Part shown: piece by piece, positions 8,669 through 17,087 of the stretch | Layout: the number at the start of each line of letters is the position of its first letter | Numbering within the stretch: position 1 is the first letter of the stretch | NCBI GenBank assembly: GCA_900770185.1 | Contig: CAAGJM010000010.1 | Location: 1 to 30,431 of the forward strand | From: Clostridia bacterium | Lineage (GTDB): Bacteria > Bacillota > Clostridia > Christensenellales > Borkfalkiaceae | Reading direction: 5' to 3' | DNA length: 30,431 bases | Made by a program: the position numbers and the translations under genes | The notes under the pieces: generated by a model | Databases searched by the model: none | What the model was told of the DNA's origin: nothing | What the model saw: the letters and a program-made list of their open reading frames with translations, nothing else

Positions 8669-10060
8669 ATGGCAAGTTCTAAAAATTTAACGCAAGGTCC
8701 AATATTTAAAAACGTATTCTTATTTTCGCTGCCGCTTATGGCGACGAACGTTTTGCAAGTGCTTTTTAATATGTCGGACGTAGCGGTCGTGGGGAAGTTC
8801 GGGGCGGACACGGCGCTCGGGTCGGTCGGTTCGACGACGATGATTGTTAATTTATTCACGGGGTTTATGCTCGGCATAGGCGGCGGCGTAAACGCAATAG
8901 TCGCGCGCAAGTTCGGCGCAAAGGACGAAGAAGGGGTTAAAACGTCCGTCAACACGGCGTTTTACATGAGTTTAGCGATAGGCGCTATCTTGCTTATCGC
9001 GGGGCTTATCGTTGCGCGCCCGTTTTTAAACCTTCTCGGCACGAAATCGGAACTTATCGACGGCGCGCACGCCTACTTAAAAATTTACTTTTGGGGCATG
9101 CCCGCGCTTGCTCTATATAACTTCGGTCAGGGCGTTTTAAGCGCGATGGGCGACACGAAAAAGCCGCTTATTTTCTTGCTTATATCGGGGATTACGAACG
9201 TTTTGCTCAACCTGTTTTTCGTAATCGTTATGAAACTTGACGTTAAAGGCGTCGCTATCGCCACGATTATTTCGCTTTACCTTTCGGCAACGCTTATTTT
9301 GGTAAGTTTAATAAAGGTTAAAGACGTTTATAGACTTACCGCAAACTTAAAATTATTCGATACAACCGCGCTTAAAAATTTGCTTATGCTATCCGTTTCG
9401 GCAGGGCTTCAGAACAGCATTTTCGCCGTGGCGAACCTGTTTATTCAGTCCGCCGTCAACACCTTTGACGCGGTTATCGTATCCGCAAACTCGGCGGCGC
9501 AGAATTTAGACCCGCTCGTATACGACGTTATGGCGGCGTTTTATACCGCTGCGACGAGCTTCGTTGCGCAAAACTACGGCGCAATGAATAAGGAAAGGGT
9601 TAAAAAAAGTTATATCGCGGCACTTACTTTTTCGGCTTCTTCGGCAATCGTTTTAGGCGCGGGGTTTGCGCTTTTCGGGCGGCAGTTTTTATTGCTTTTC
9701 ACCGATAATAAAGCCGTGGTCGAAGAAGGAATAGACAGGCTTAAAATAATGGCGTTTTCTTACTTTATATCGGCGTTTATGGACTGCTCGATTGCGGCTT
9801 CGCGCGGGCTTAACAAAACGCTTTTGCCCGCAGCCTTCTCGATTATGGGTTCGTGCGTTTTCAGAATAATTTGGATTTACACCGTGTTCGCGCACTTTAA
9901 TACCCTTGCGTCGCTTTATCTGTTGTACGCGTTTTCGTGGAGTATTACGGGGATATCCGAGACCGTTTACTTCGTTTACGTTTATAAAAAGACGTTTAAA
10001 AACGCGCCTGCAAAACCCATAGACGGCGGGGTTGAGATTTCGCAAAGCGAAAATCAGTAA
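8669..10060 (+). CDS. MATE family multidrug/metabolite exporter
   Basis: A 463-residue protein with about 12 transmembrane helices in two MatE repeats. The N-terminus GPIFKNVFLFSLPLMATNVLQ, then NMSDVAVVGKF and GSTTMIVNLF, are standard for this family. It exports cationic drugs or metabolites, driven by Na+ or H+. It starts 64 nt after the operon terminator. The ribosome site is weak (GGACG at 8656-8660). A separate promoter is expected in 8606-8660, but I could not pick one out. The glycosyltransferase after it starts 32 nt downstream. It shares the MOP superfamily with the Wzx-like protein, but its sequence is clearly MATE type. Confidence 0.92.
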   Translation: MASSKNLTQGPIFKNVFLFSLPLMATNVLQVLFNMSDVAVVGKFGADTALGSVGSTTMIVNLFTGFMLGIGGGVNAIVARKFGAKDEEGVKTSVNTAFYMSLAIGAILLIAGLIVARPFLNLLGTKSELIDGAHAYLKIYFWGMPALALYNFGQGVLSAMGDTKKPLIFLLISGITNVLLNLFFVIVMKLDVKGVAIATIISLYLSATLILVSLIKVKDVYRLTANLKLFDTTALKNLLMLSVSAGLQNSIFAVANLFIQSAVNTFDAVIVSANSAAQNLDPLVYDVMAAFYTAATSFVAQNYGAMNKERVKKSYIAALTFSASSAIVLGAGFALFGRQFLLLFTDNKAVVEEGIDRLKIMAFSYFISAFMDCSIAASRGLNKTLLPAAFSIMGSCVFRIIWIYTVFAHFNTLASLYLLYAFSWSITGISETVYFVYVYKKTFKNAPAKPIDGGVEISQSENQ

Positions 10061-10092
10061 TAAACGGCGGGCGTAAACTCATATATTAAAAT

Positions 10093-11169
10093 ATGAAAAT
10101 TTACGTTTATGCTATATCTAAAAACGAAAGTAAGTTTGTCGAAAGGTTTTTAAAGTCCGTTTCTGAAGCCGACGGGGTTTACGTTTTAGATACCGGTTCC
10201 ACCGACGATACCGTTGAAAAGTTAAGAGCGGGCGGGGCGGTCGTTATAGAACAAACTATCGACCCGTGGCGTTTTGACGACGCGCGTAACGCCGCCTTGA
10301 AACTGCTTCCCCCTGACGCAGACGTTGCCGTTTCCGTCGATTTGGACGAGGTTTTTGAAAGCGGCTGGCGTAAAGAAGTCGAAAAGGCTTTTTCTGCGGG
10401 CGCGAACAGGCTCACCTATAAATACGTTTGGAGCCACGACAAGTCGGGCGGCGACGGGGTAGTTTTAAAGTACGATAAAATTCACTCCCCTGCGGATTAC
10501 TATTGGGTCAATCCCGTGCACGAGGTTCTGGAAACGAAAAAGGGGGTTAAAACAGTAGTAAAACATTCCGACAAAGTCGTTTTGCACCATTACCCCGACG
10601 AAAGCAAGTCGCGCAAAGAGTATTTGGGGCTTTTGGAACTTGCGGTTAAAGAGTCGCCCACCGTCAAGCGCAATTATTTTTATTTGGGGCGGGAATATTA
10701 CTTTTATAAAGAATACGACAAAGCCCTTAACTGCTTTAAAAAATATCTGTCGTTTTCGGGCGGGTTTTTGGAAGAAAAGGCGGAACTAAGGGTTTACGCC
10801 GCTAAGTGTTATATCGAAAAGGGCGACTTGTCGTCCGCGGAAGCAACCCTCTTAACGGGCATAGCGGAGAGTATTAAGTATAAAAATTTATACGTCGCGC
10901 TGTGTGAGCTTTACTCTAAAAAACGAGATTTTGCCGCGCTGTTGTTTGCGGCTTCGAGGGGGCTTGTTGCCGAAAGCGAAAAGATAAATTATTTAAGCGA
11001 CGAGAGCGTTAAAGGCATTTTTGAAGACTATTTGTCAATCGCGCTCTACGAGTTCGGCGCGTATAAGCAAGCGCTTTATTACGTGAACGCCGCTATTTCT
11101 AAAAACCCGCTTGACGAGAGGTTGAAACGCAACCGAGAGTTTATAGTTAAAGAGTTGAATTTTAAATAA
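10093..11169 (+). CDS. Family 2 glycosyltransferase with C-terminal TPR-like repeats
   Basis: A 358-residue protein with a compact GT2 domain (about 1-200): YAISKNESKFVERFLKSV, VLDTGSTDDT, and the metal-binding D-x-D in VSVDLDE. The WVNPVHEVLE and VVLHHYPDE motifs are typical of the SunS/TPR glycosyltransferase group. Residues about 205-350 are helical TPR-like repeats (YFYLGREYYFYKEYDKALNCF and later copies). Members of this architecture often glycosylate proteins or peptides. The gene runs directly toward the collagen-like protein gene, whose many Thr residues are plausible acceptors, but that link is inference from position. It shares a bidirectional terminator with that gene. Confidence 0.88.
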   Translation: MKIYVYAISKNESKFVERFLKSVSEADGVYVLDTGSTDDTVEKLRAGGAVVIEQTIDPWRFDDARNAALKLLPPDADVAVSVDLDEVFESGWRKEVEKAFSAGANRLTYKYVWSHDKSGGDGVVLKYDKIHSPADYYWVNPVHEVLETKKGVKTVVKHSDKVVLHHYPDESKSRKEYLGLLELAVKESPTVKRNYFYLGREYYFYKEYDKALNCFKKYLSFSGGFLEEKAELRVYAAKCYIEKGDLSSAEATLLTGIAESIKYKNLYVALCELYSKKRDFAALLFAASRGLVAESEKINYLSDESVKGIFEDYLSIALYEFGAYKQALYYVNAAISKNPLDERLKRNREFIVKELNFK

Positions 11170-11208
11170 AGCGGCGTATAGTTTGATTATTCGCTATAAA
11201 AGCATTAA

Positions 11209-11237
11209 AAATCCGACGGGGAAGCCCCGTCGGATTT
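11209..11237. terminator. Bidirectional terminator between convergent genes
   Basis: A perfect 13-bp stem (AAATCCGACGGGG pairing with CCCCGTCGGATTT) with a 3-nt loop. A-rich and T-rich flanks make it work on both strands. It lies 39 nt after the glycosyltransferase stop and 4 nt from the collagen-like protein stop. Confidence 0.92.
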
Positions 11238-11241
11238 AATT

Positions 11242-12216
11242 TTAAGTTAATTTTACGGCGGTTATATATGCGTCGGTAGCGTTTAAAGTTTGCGTTCCGC
11301 CGTTGGTTAGGGTTAGGGTTGAAGCGCCCGTCGCGTTTACGATTATCGTTTTTGAAAGGGTAGCCGCGTCGCTTGACGCATTCGTAAGGGTAGAAACGGG
11401 CGAACCGTTTAAATTAAGCGATAGGTTTATGCCGTCGGTTTGAGTTCCTGTCACGCCGTAAGACACGAGATAGTAACCTTCTTGAAGGTTTACGGCGTTG
11501 CCCGAAACGGTCATCGTTGAAGACGGGGTCGCGCTTGACTGCGTTATAGGGACGGTGCCTGCCGCCGCAACGGTCTGTGTTCCGCTCGTAGCGGTCAGTG
11601 CGTCTTGCAGCCCGGTGGGGCCTGTCGGGCCTATCGCGCCCGTTGCACCCGCGGGACCGGTGGGACCCGTTGCTCCCGTTGCGCCCGTAGCGCCCGTCGC
11701 ACCCGTGGGACCGGTAGGACCTTGCGGACCCGTTGCTCCTGTCGCGCCCGTTGCGCCTGTGGCACCCGTGGGGCCGGTGGGACCTTGCGGACCGATTGCG
11801 CCCGTTGCTCCTGTTGCGCCCGTTGCGCCCGTCGCGCCCGTAGCACCCGTCGCACCCGTGGGGCCGATAGGACCTTGCGGACCCGTAGCTCCCGTCGCAC
11901 CCGTTGCGCCCGTTGCGCCCGTGGGGCCGATAGGACCTTGCGGACCCGTTGCTCCCGTTGCTCCCGTAGCACCCGTTGCGCCCGTTGCACCCGTTGCGCC
12001 CGTTGCACCCGTGGGACCGGTAGGACCTTGCGGACCTATCGCGCCCGTTGCGCCCGTGGGACCTACGGGACCCGGTGCGCCGGTTGACCCGGTGGGACCC
12101 GTTAAACCTATCGGCCCTTGCGAACCGCGCGGCCCTTGAGGACCCATCGGCCCGCGAAGGTAAATCGTACGAACGCTTTGATTGCAGCAATTATTTCCGA
12201 AAAAATTACAAGCCAT
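11242..12216 (-). CDS. Collagen-like surface protein with BclA-like C-terminal domain
   Basis: A 324-residue protein. A short Cys-rich N-terminus (MACNFFGNNCCNQSVRTIYL) is followed by about 61 uninterrupted Gly-Xaa-Yaa triplets (residues about 22-204). A 120-residue beta-rich C-terminal domain follows, resembling the BclA/TNF-like trimerisation domain. Most triplets are GAT or GPT, in blocks of GAT (7, 4, 6, 4 and 4 copies) separated by GPQ-GPX-GPT. Such proteins form collagen-like stalks on spores or cell surfaces; Thr at the Y position can carry glycans. There is no signal peptide, as in exosporium collagens. The ribosome site is AAGGAA, about 8 nt before the ATG. The repeats keep other frames open on both strands; those frames are not genes. 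Confidence 0.9.
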   Translation of the reverse strand: MACNFFGNNCCNQSVRTIYLRGPMGPQGPRGSQGPIGLTGPTGSTGAPGPVGPTGATGAIGPQGPTGPTGATGATGATGATGATGATGATGPQGPIGPTGATGATGATGATGPQGPIGPTGATGATGATGATGATGATGAIGPQGPTGPTGATGATGATGATGPQGPTGPTGATGATGATGATGPTGPAGATGAIGPTGPTGLQDALTATSGTQTVAAAGTVPITQSSATPSSTMTVSGNAVNLQEGYYLVSYGVTGTQTDGINLSLNLNGSPVSTLTNASSDAATLSKTIIVNATGASTLTLTNGGTQTLNATDAYITAVKLT

Positions 12217-12351
12217 GTTTAAAAATTCCTTATTTTATTTTATATAGAAAACGTTCCGTTTCCCTATCAGTATATGTTTTAAAATAAATTCGGGTTACAA
12301 AGCGTTTTTAATACAAAAAGTAAAAATTCGGTTTTAAAAGTTAAAAACCTG

Positions 12352-12360
12352 TGTTACAAT
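12352..12360 (+). promoter_or_regulatory. Extended -10 promoter for nfnAB
   Basis: TGT followed by TACAAT (12355-12360) is an extended -10 about 30 nt before the ATG, with AAGGAG at 12381-12386 between them. The -35 region (TTTTAA at 12332-12337) is weak, which the TGn element can compensate for. Confidence 0.5.
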
Positions 12361-12390
12361 TTAAGTGACTTTATATTAACAAGGAGAATT

Positions 12391-13242
12391 ATGTATAAAA
12401 TAATCTCGAAAAAACGGCTTAACGAAGCCGTTACGCAAATGGAAATTCACGCGCCCGAAGTTGCCGAAAAAGCGGAGGCGGGGCAGTTTATAATTTTGCG
12501 CGTCGACGAAACGGGCGAGCGCATCCCCCTTACGATAGCGGGATATTCGCGCGGGGCGGGCACGGTTAAAATAATATTCCAGACCGTCGGCGCAACGACT
12601 AAAAAACTGTCCGAAAAAGAAGCGGGCGAATATATTGCCGATTTTGTGGGTCCCCTTGGCAACCCGACGAAACTCGACGGACTTAAAAACGTGTGCGTCG
12701 TCGGCGGAGGGGTGGGTACGGCTATCGCTCTGCCCATAGCCGAAGAGTTAAAACGGCGCGGCGCGAAAGTAACCGCTGTTATCGGGTTTAAAAATAAAGA
12801 CATCGTTATTTTAGAGGACGAGTTTGAAAAGTGTTCGGACGAACTCATCGTTACCACCGACGACGGAAGTTATAAAGAAAGGGGTAACGTTTGCGTTCCC
12901 CTTGCTAAGCTGTTAACGGGCGGCGAAAAGTTTGACGAAGTTATTGCGATAGGTCCCGTTATAATGATGAAATTCGTGACCGAAACGGTTAAACCGACGG
13001 GCATACCCGTAACCGTTTCGATGAACCCGCTAATGATTGACGGAACTGGTATGTGCGGCTGTTGCAGATTAACAGTTAACCGCGGCGGCAAGCGCATAGT
13101 AAGTTTTGCCTGCGTCGAAGGCCCCGATTACAGCGGATACGAAGTGGATTTTGACGAAGCGATGACTCGGCTTAACCAGTACGGCGAATTCGAGCACGCC
13201 GCATACGAAAAGGCGTGCAATTTGCTCAAAAAGGAAGTGTAG
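12391..13242 (+). CDS. nfnA: NfnA-like ferredoxin-NADP+ reductase subunit alpha
   Basis: A 283-residue FAD/NAD-binding reductase of the dihydroorotate dehydrogenase PyrK/sulfide dehydrogenase type. An N-terminal FAD-binding barrel (AGQFIILRVDETGERIPLTI) is followed by the nucleotide-binding GGGVGTAIALPIAEELKRRG. The C-terminal GMCGCCRLTV and SFACVEGPDY cysteines would ligate a [2Fe-2S] cluster. Together with the next gene it matches NfnAB, the electron-bifurcating NADH-dependent reduced ferredoxin:NADP+ oxidoreductase of anaerobes. The start is supported by AAGGAG 5 nt upstream. Only 1 nt separates it from nfnB. The alternative reading, a glutamate synthase partner or sulfide dehydrogenase subunit, uses the same protein family. 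Confidence 0.88.
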   Translation: MYKIISKKRLNEAVTQMEIHAPEVAEKAEAGQFIILRVDETGERIPLTIAGYSRGAGTVKIIFQTVGATTKKLSEKEAGEYIADFVGPLGNPTKLDGLKNVCVVGGGVGTAIALPIAEELKRRGAKVTAVIGFKNKDIVILEDEFEKCSDELIVTTDDGSYKERGNVCVPLAKLLTGGEKFDEVIAIGPVIMMKFVTETVKPTGIPVTVSMNPLMIDGTGMCGCCRLTVNRGGKRIVSFACVEGPDYSGYEVDFDEAMTRLNQYGEFEHAAYEKACNLLKKEV

Positions 13243-13243
13243 T

Positions 13244-14692
13244 ATGGCGAATTTCGATTTAAGTTTAAAAAAATACCCGATGCCTACGCAAAAACCCGAA
13301 GAGAGGGTTAAAAATTTCGGCGAAGTCGCGCTCGGTTACACCAAAGAACTTGCGCTTAAAGAAGCGGCAAGGTGCTTGAACTGCAAAAACCCCGCCTGCG
13401 TTAAAGGTTGCCCCGTAAACGTGCAAATTCCGTCGTTTATATCGGAACTTATAAAAAACGGCGTGGACGCTGCGTACAAAGTTATAAGCGAAACTTCTTT
13501 TTTGCCAGCCGTTTGCGGGAGAGTTTGCCCGCAGGAAACGCAGTGCGAGGCGCGTTGCGTTCGCGGAATAAAGGGTGAGCCCGTCGCAATCGGAAGGCTT
13601 GAAAGATTCGTTGCCGACAACGCGAGCGAAAAAGCCGTTGCATCTAAATCAGACGATTTAAGCGCGGAAAAAGCTAAAAACGAGAATTTGTGCGGGATAA
13701 AGGTTGCGGTCGTCGGAAGCGGGCCTGCAGGGCTTACCTGCGCCGCCGATTTAGCTGCCGCGGGGCTTAGCGTAACCGTTTACGAAGCCCTTCACAAAGC
13801 GGGCGGCGTTTTGACCTACGGCATACCCGAATTCAGGCTGCCTAAAAGCATAGTAAAAAAGGAAACCGACGAGCTTAAACGCTTGGGCGTAACTTTTAAA
13901 ACGAACGAAGTGGTCGGCAAAACCGTGAACGTGGACGAACTGTTTGCGGCGGGTTATAAAGCGGTGTTTATCGGCAGCGGGGCGGGGCTTCCTAAATTTA
14001 TGGGCATAGCGGGCGAACAGTTTAAGGGCGTTTATTCGGCTAACGAATTTTTAACCCGCGTAAACCTTATGCACGCGTATAGCGAGGATAGCGACACCCC
14101 CGTCAGGCGCGGTAAAAAAGTTGCGGTGGTGGGCGGCGGAAACGTCGCGATGGACGCGGCGCGCACTGCCCTTCGCTTAGGGGCGGAAAAGGTGTATATA
14201 GTATATCGCCGCTCTATGGAAGAACTTCCCGCGCGGCGCGAAGAAGTCGAAAACGCGGCGGAGGAGGGTGTTGAGTTTTTAACCCTTTGCAATCCCGTCG
14301 AAATAACCGCAAACTTTAACGCGGATAACCCCAGGGACCCCGAAAACTGCACGGTGAACGGTATAAAATGTATAAAAAACGAACTCGGTGCGCCCGATGA
14401 AAGCGGACGCCGCCGCCCCGTCGAAATTGCGGGCAGCGAGTTTGATATAAGCGTAGATACCGTTATTATGGCGATAGGAACTTCCCCCAACCCGCTTATC
14501 AAAAACACCACGGCGAATCTGGCTGTCAACGCGCGCGGCGGAATTATCGTTGACGAAACCGGGCGGACGATGCGAGCCGACGTTTATGCGGGAGGCGACG
14601 CGGTCACGGGTGCCGCCACCGTCATATCCGCAATGGGAGCCGGCAAAGTCGCCGCGAAAGCGATAATAGATAGTTTATCTAAGACAGAATAA
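13244..14692 (+). CDS. nfnB: NfnB-like NADPH oxidoreductase (glutamate synthase small subunit family)
   Basis: A 482-residue flavoprotein related to GltD. The N-terminal cysteine sets RCLNCKNPACVKGCPVNVQ and CGRVCPQETQCEARCVRG would hold two [4Fe-4S] clusters. VAVVGSGPAGLTCAADLAAA binds FAD, and VAVVGGGNVAMDAARTALRL binds NADPH. The ending has MGAGKVAAKAI. In NfnAB this subunit bifurcates electrons between NADPH, ferredoxin and NAD+. It follows nfnA by one base, with AAGGAAG upstream, and it matches NfnB in length apart from an inserted Lys/Ser/Ala-rich linker near residues 126-150. Annotation as gltA/gltD is common for this family, but the adjacent nfnA favours the transhydrogenase. Confidence 0.88.
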   Translation: MANFDLSLKKYPMPTQKPEERVKNFGEVALGYTKELALKEAARCLNCKNPACVKGCPVNVQIPSFISELIKNGVDAAYKVISETSFLPAVCGRVCPQETQCEARCVRGIKGEPVAIGRLERFVADNASEKAVASKSDDLSAEKAKNENLCGIKVAVVGSGPAGLTCAADLAAAGLSVTVYEALHKAGGVLTYGIPEFRLPKSIVKKETDELKRLGVTFKTNEVVGKTVNVDELFAAGYKAVFIGSGAGLPKFMGIAGEQFKGVYSANEFLTRVNLMHAYSEDSDTPVRRGKKVAVVGGGNVAMDAARTALRLGAEKVYIVYRRSMEELPARREEVENAAEEGVEFLTLCNPVEITANFNADNPRDPENCTVNGIKCIKNELGAPDESGRRRPVEIAGSEFDISVDTVIMAIGTSPNPLIKNTTANLAVNARGGIIVDETGRTMRADVYAGGDAVTGAATVISAMGAGKVAAKAIIDSLSKTE

Positions 14693-14733
14693 CGGGCGGC
14701 GAAAGCCTTAATAACTTAATAAAAAAAGACGTT

Positions 14734-14782
14734 AAATTACCCCTTAATCTTGATGCAACGCAAGAAGTTTAAGGGGTAATTT
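14734..14782 (+). terminator. Hairpin after nfnB
   Basis: Perfect 14-nt arms, AAATTACCCCTTAA (14734-14747) and TTAAGGGGTAATTT (14769-14782), enclose a 21-nt loop with a further CTTG/CAAG pairing. The T run is short. Two more hairpins follow before the convergent lipoprotein gene: AACGAT-GCAA/TTGC-ATCGTT around 14803-14826 and GGGGG/CCCCC at 14831-14850. The 166-nt gap is therefore mostly hairpins and can stop transcription from both sides. Confidence 0.65.
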
Positions 14783-14858
14783 ATCAGGAAAATGAAAGCG
14801 ATAACGATTGCAATGCCTTGCATCGTTTTAGGGGGAGGGTAAACGCCCCCGTTTTAAC

Positions 14859-16898
14859 TTATGCCGGAAGGTAAATTTTAAACGTTTCGGGCATTTTTGC
14901 GGCTTCGCCCGAGATGTCGGGCGTGCCGATTTCAGAAACGTTGAACGCTCTTTCCGTAAAGCTTCCCCACCATTCTTCGGTGACGATAACGTAAGTCGTC
15001 GAAACGTTTGCGGGGCGAGTGGCGTCGGAGTTTCTCGCGCCGTTAATCCAGCCTTCGGGGCGATACTGATACCCTGAAGCGATAAACAAAACCGAGCCTA
15101 CGGGAAGGGTTTCTTTATTGAATTTAACGGTGCAAAAATACTGGTTAGAGTTGCCCGCGGACGATATAACGTCGGTGTAGGTTCCGCTATTGTTCGACGA
15201 GTAGTAGTAACCTTTCGTAAAGGTAAGGTTCGCCGCGGTTTTACCTTCGATAGACGATTCATCCGCAGGCGCGTATACAGATTTCGTGACCGCATAGGGG
15301 TTTGCGATTGAGTTTTTAACGCTCTCTTTCGCAATACTTATATGGGTTTTGGAAAGATTTGCGGGCGCGTAACCAATATCGTCTACGCTCACGCCGCCGA
15401 TAACGCTTATAAAGTTCATCGCGGCGACGTAACGCCCGAAGTCTAAGGTTAAGTGGTCTGCGTCGTCACGCGTTAAATTGTCGCCTATAAGCGAAGTTCT
15501 CGCGTTCTGAACGGCGGTGCCGTTAGGAATGATTTTAACGAAGTTTTTATTCGGTACGATTTGCGTTTTAACGGACTCTACAATTCCGTCGTACATTTTT
15601 TGCTGGTCGTTATTATAGTTTGCAAAGCCCCGGTTGCTGCTGCCTTGGCGATACGCCCACGTCATATTGAACGCGAGTTTAACGTTTTTGTCGGTCGCGT
15701 TTTCTAAAACGTAGTTTATAAGCACGTTTATGTTTCCGTACGCGGAAGGAAGCCCGCTTTCGCGGCTGCCTTGCTGTAAAATTATATAGTCCCAATCCCT
15801 ATATTTAATGCCGTAAAGCATTGTGGATTTCGGAACGCCGTCGCCTATATTGGTCGGAATATTTAACTTGCCGTCTTCTTTAAAGTAGCGGAAGATATAA
15901 GCGGCTTCGTTTTTGTTCATAAAATCAATATGCTGATTTATGGTGCAACCGGGGTAATAAAGGGTTGCTATTTCGATATTTTTAAAGCCTGCGCTTTTTG
16001 CGACGTTGTAAGATAAATCTATCGTATCGTCAGAGTAGCTGTTGCCGATAAAAAGCACGCTTAAATTTTCTTTGTTTTGTTTTACGGTTGCGGTTAAAGT
16101 CTTTTCCATATCGTCGAGAAGTTTTATTTTAACTTTAATTTCGTAGTCTTTTTCTTCCGTGCCGAAGTCTTTGGGCGCGATTATTTCGTATTCGCTCTCT
16201 TTTAAAACGTATTCTGTTCCGCCTGCGAACGTAACTTTTACTTCCGCGTCGTCCCCCGCGACGTATCTGTCGTTAAGAGCGAATTCGGTTTTAAAGTTTA
16301 CAAGTTCGATTTGCTCGTAGGGGTTAAGCGTTGCGATAACGTCGTAACCCGCGTCGCGCCGGACGGTTAAATCCATATCCGCTTTTTTAATGAGCGCGCC
16401 GTCGCCGCCGCGGAGCTTATACCCTTTAACCGTGCCGACGGCCGCGGGGATAACGCTATCGTCGGCGGGCAGAGCGAAGTTTTTGCCGTATTCGACTTTT
16501 TGCGCAACCTCAAGCAGCTTTTCCATATAGTAAAACTCGATTTTGTACGAGTTCACGGAGTACGCGGCGGTAAGCGTAATATCTTTGGTCGCTTTCGTTT
16601 CGTCAAGCAGGTTAAAGTTTACGAATCTGCCGTTTTCGCGCTGCCAACCTTCAAAAGCGTAGCCTTGTTTTTCTACGTTTACGGAAGGTTTTGAAAAATT
16701 TTTGCCGATATCTACCGTCTGCGTTTCTTTAACCTCACCGTCGATTATAAAAGTTACGGTCACGGTGCTAAGGGAAGGTAAATCGGTTCCGCCCGTGTTG
16801 TCGCCGTCACCGCCGCCCTCTGTATCGTTACAACCCGTAAAGGCGAAAAGCGATGCGCATATTACGGCGAATAAAAGGGATATTAAAAACTTTTTCAT
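14859..16898 (-). CDS. Lipoprotein with InlB-like repeats and SGNH hydrolase (DUF4886) domain
   Basis: A 679-residue predicted lipoprotein. The signal peptide ends in FAFTGC, with lipidated C23, followed by a Gly/Asp-rich linker. Residues about 45-180 hold InlB/Listeria-Bacteroides-type repeats (GYAFEGWQ and similar). Residues about 185-265 look like a bacterial Ig-like domain. Residues about 278-520 are a DUF4886/SGNH-type hydrolase with SVLFIGNSYSDDT (nucleophile Ser) and a late DDADHLTLDFG (Asp-His). A beta-rich C-terminal domain follows. It probably sits on the outer face of the membrane and deacylates a carbohydrate; the substrate is unknown. AGGAGAC precedes the ATG by about 4 nt. It is a single gene with its own promoter and terminator. 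Confidence 0.82.
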   Translation of the reverse strand: MKKFLISLLFAVICASLFAFTGCNDTEGGGDGDNTGGTDLPSLSTVTVTFIIDGEVKETQTVDIGKNFSKPSVNVEKQGYAFEGWQRENGRFVNFNLLDETKATKDITLTAAYSVNSYKIEFYYMEKLLEVAQKVEYGKNFALPADDSVIPAAVGTVKGYKLRGGDGALIKKADMDLTVRRDAGYDVIATLNPYEQIELVNFKTEFALNDRYVAGDDAEVKVTFAGGTEYVLKESEYEIIAPKDFGTEEKDYEIKVKIKLLDDMEKTLTATVKQNKENLSVLFIGNSYSDDTIDLSYNVAKSAGFKNIEIATLYYPGCTINQHIDFMNKNEAAYIFRYFKEDGKLNIPTNIGDGVPKSTMLYGIKYRDWDYIILQQGSRESGLPSAYGNINVLINYVLENATDKNVKLAFNMTWAYRQGSSNRGFANYNNDQQKMYDGIVESVKTQIVPNKNFVKIIPNGTAVQNARTSLIGDNLTRDDADHLTLDFGRYVAAMNFISVIGGVSVDDIGYAPANLSKTHISIAKESVKNSIANPYAVTKSVYAPADESSIEGKTAANLTFTKGYYYSSNNSGTYTDVISSAGNSNQYFCTVKFNKETLPVGSVLFIASGYQYRPEGWINGARNSDATRPANVSTTYVIVTEEWWGSFTERAFNVSEIGTPDISGEAAKMPETFKIYLPA

Positions 16899-16950
16899 CT
16901 TGTCTCCTATATGATATTCGGGGATAGTATTAAAGGCATCTTACAATTTT

Positions 16951-16978
16951 ATTTTAACACAATAATTTTCGTAGTCAA
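16951..16978 (-). promoter_or_regulatory. Sigma-A promoter of the lipoprotein gene
   Basis: On the minus strand, TTGACT (16973-16978) and TAAAAT (16951-16956) are 16 bp apart, with a TGT extension before the -10. The predicted start is near 16944, giving a leader of about 46 nt that contains the AGGAG site. Confidence 0.7.
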
Positions 16979-17055
16979 TAAAGATTGGTTTCCGCTTTTT
17001 AAGGTTTTTAGTCGGCTACATTTTCCGAAAAATAGAAAAAATCGGGGCAAAATAT

Positions 17056-17084
17056 AAACACGCCGCGTTAATCGCGGCGTGTTT
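17056..17084 (-). terminator. Terminator of the flavodiiron protein gene
   Basis: A perfect 12-bp stem (AAACACGCCGCG with CGCGGCGTGTTT) and a 5-nt loop, beginning 3 nt after the stop codon on the minus strand. The flanking T run is modest (ATATTTTG). Confidence 0.8.
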
Positions 17085-17087
17085 AAG

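Noticed and set aside
11605..12150. Regular short repeats as a CRISPR array
   Set aside because: The repeats are 9-nt codon triplets within a coding frame, with no unique spacers and no cas genes.
11414..12190. Long open frames on both strands overlapping the collagen-like gene
   Set aside because: They are mirror frames of the Gly-Xaa-Yaa repeat DNA, give low-complexity Arg/Pro/Ala peptides, and lack ribosome sites.
12269..12276. Sporulation sigma-type -10 (CATATACT, minus strand) before the collagen-like gene
   Set aside because: It only partly matches sigma-E/K consensus, and no matching -35 was found.
14032..14529. 165-codon antisense frame within nfnB
   Set aside because: Shadow of a clear NfnB reading frame.
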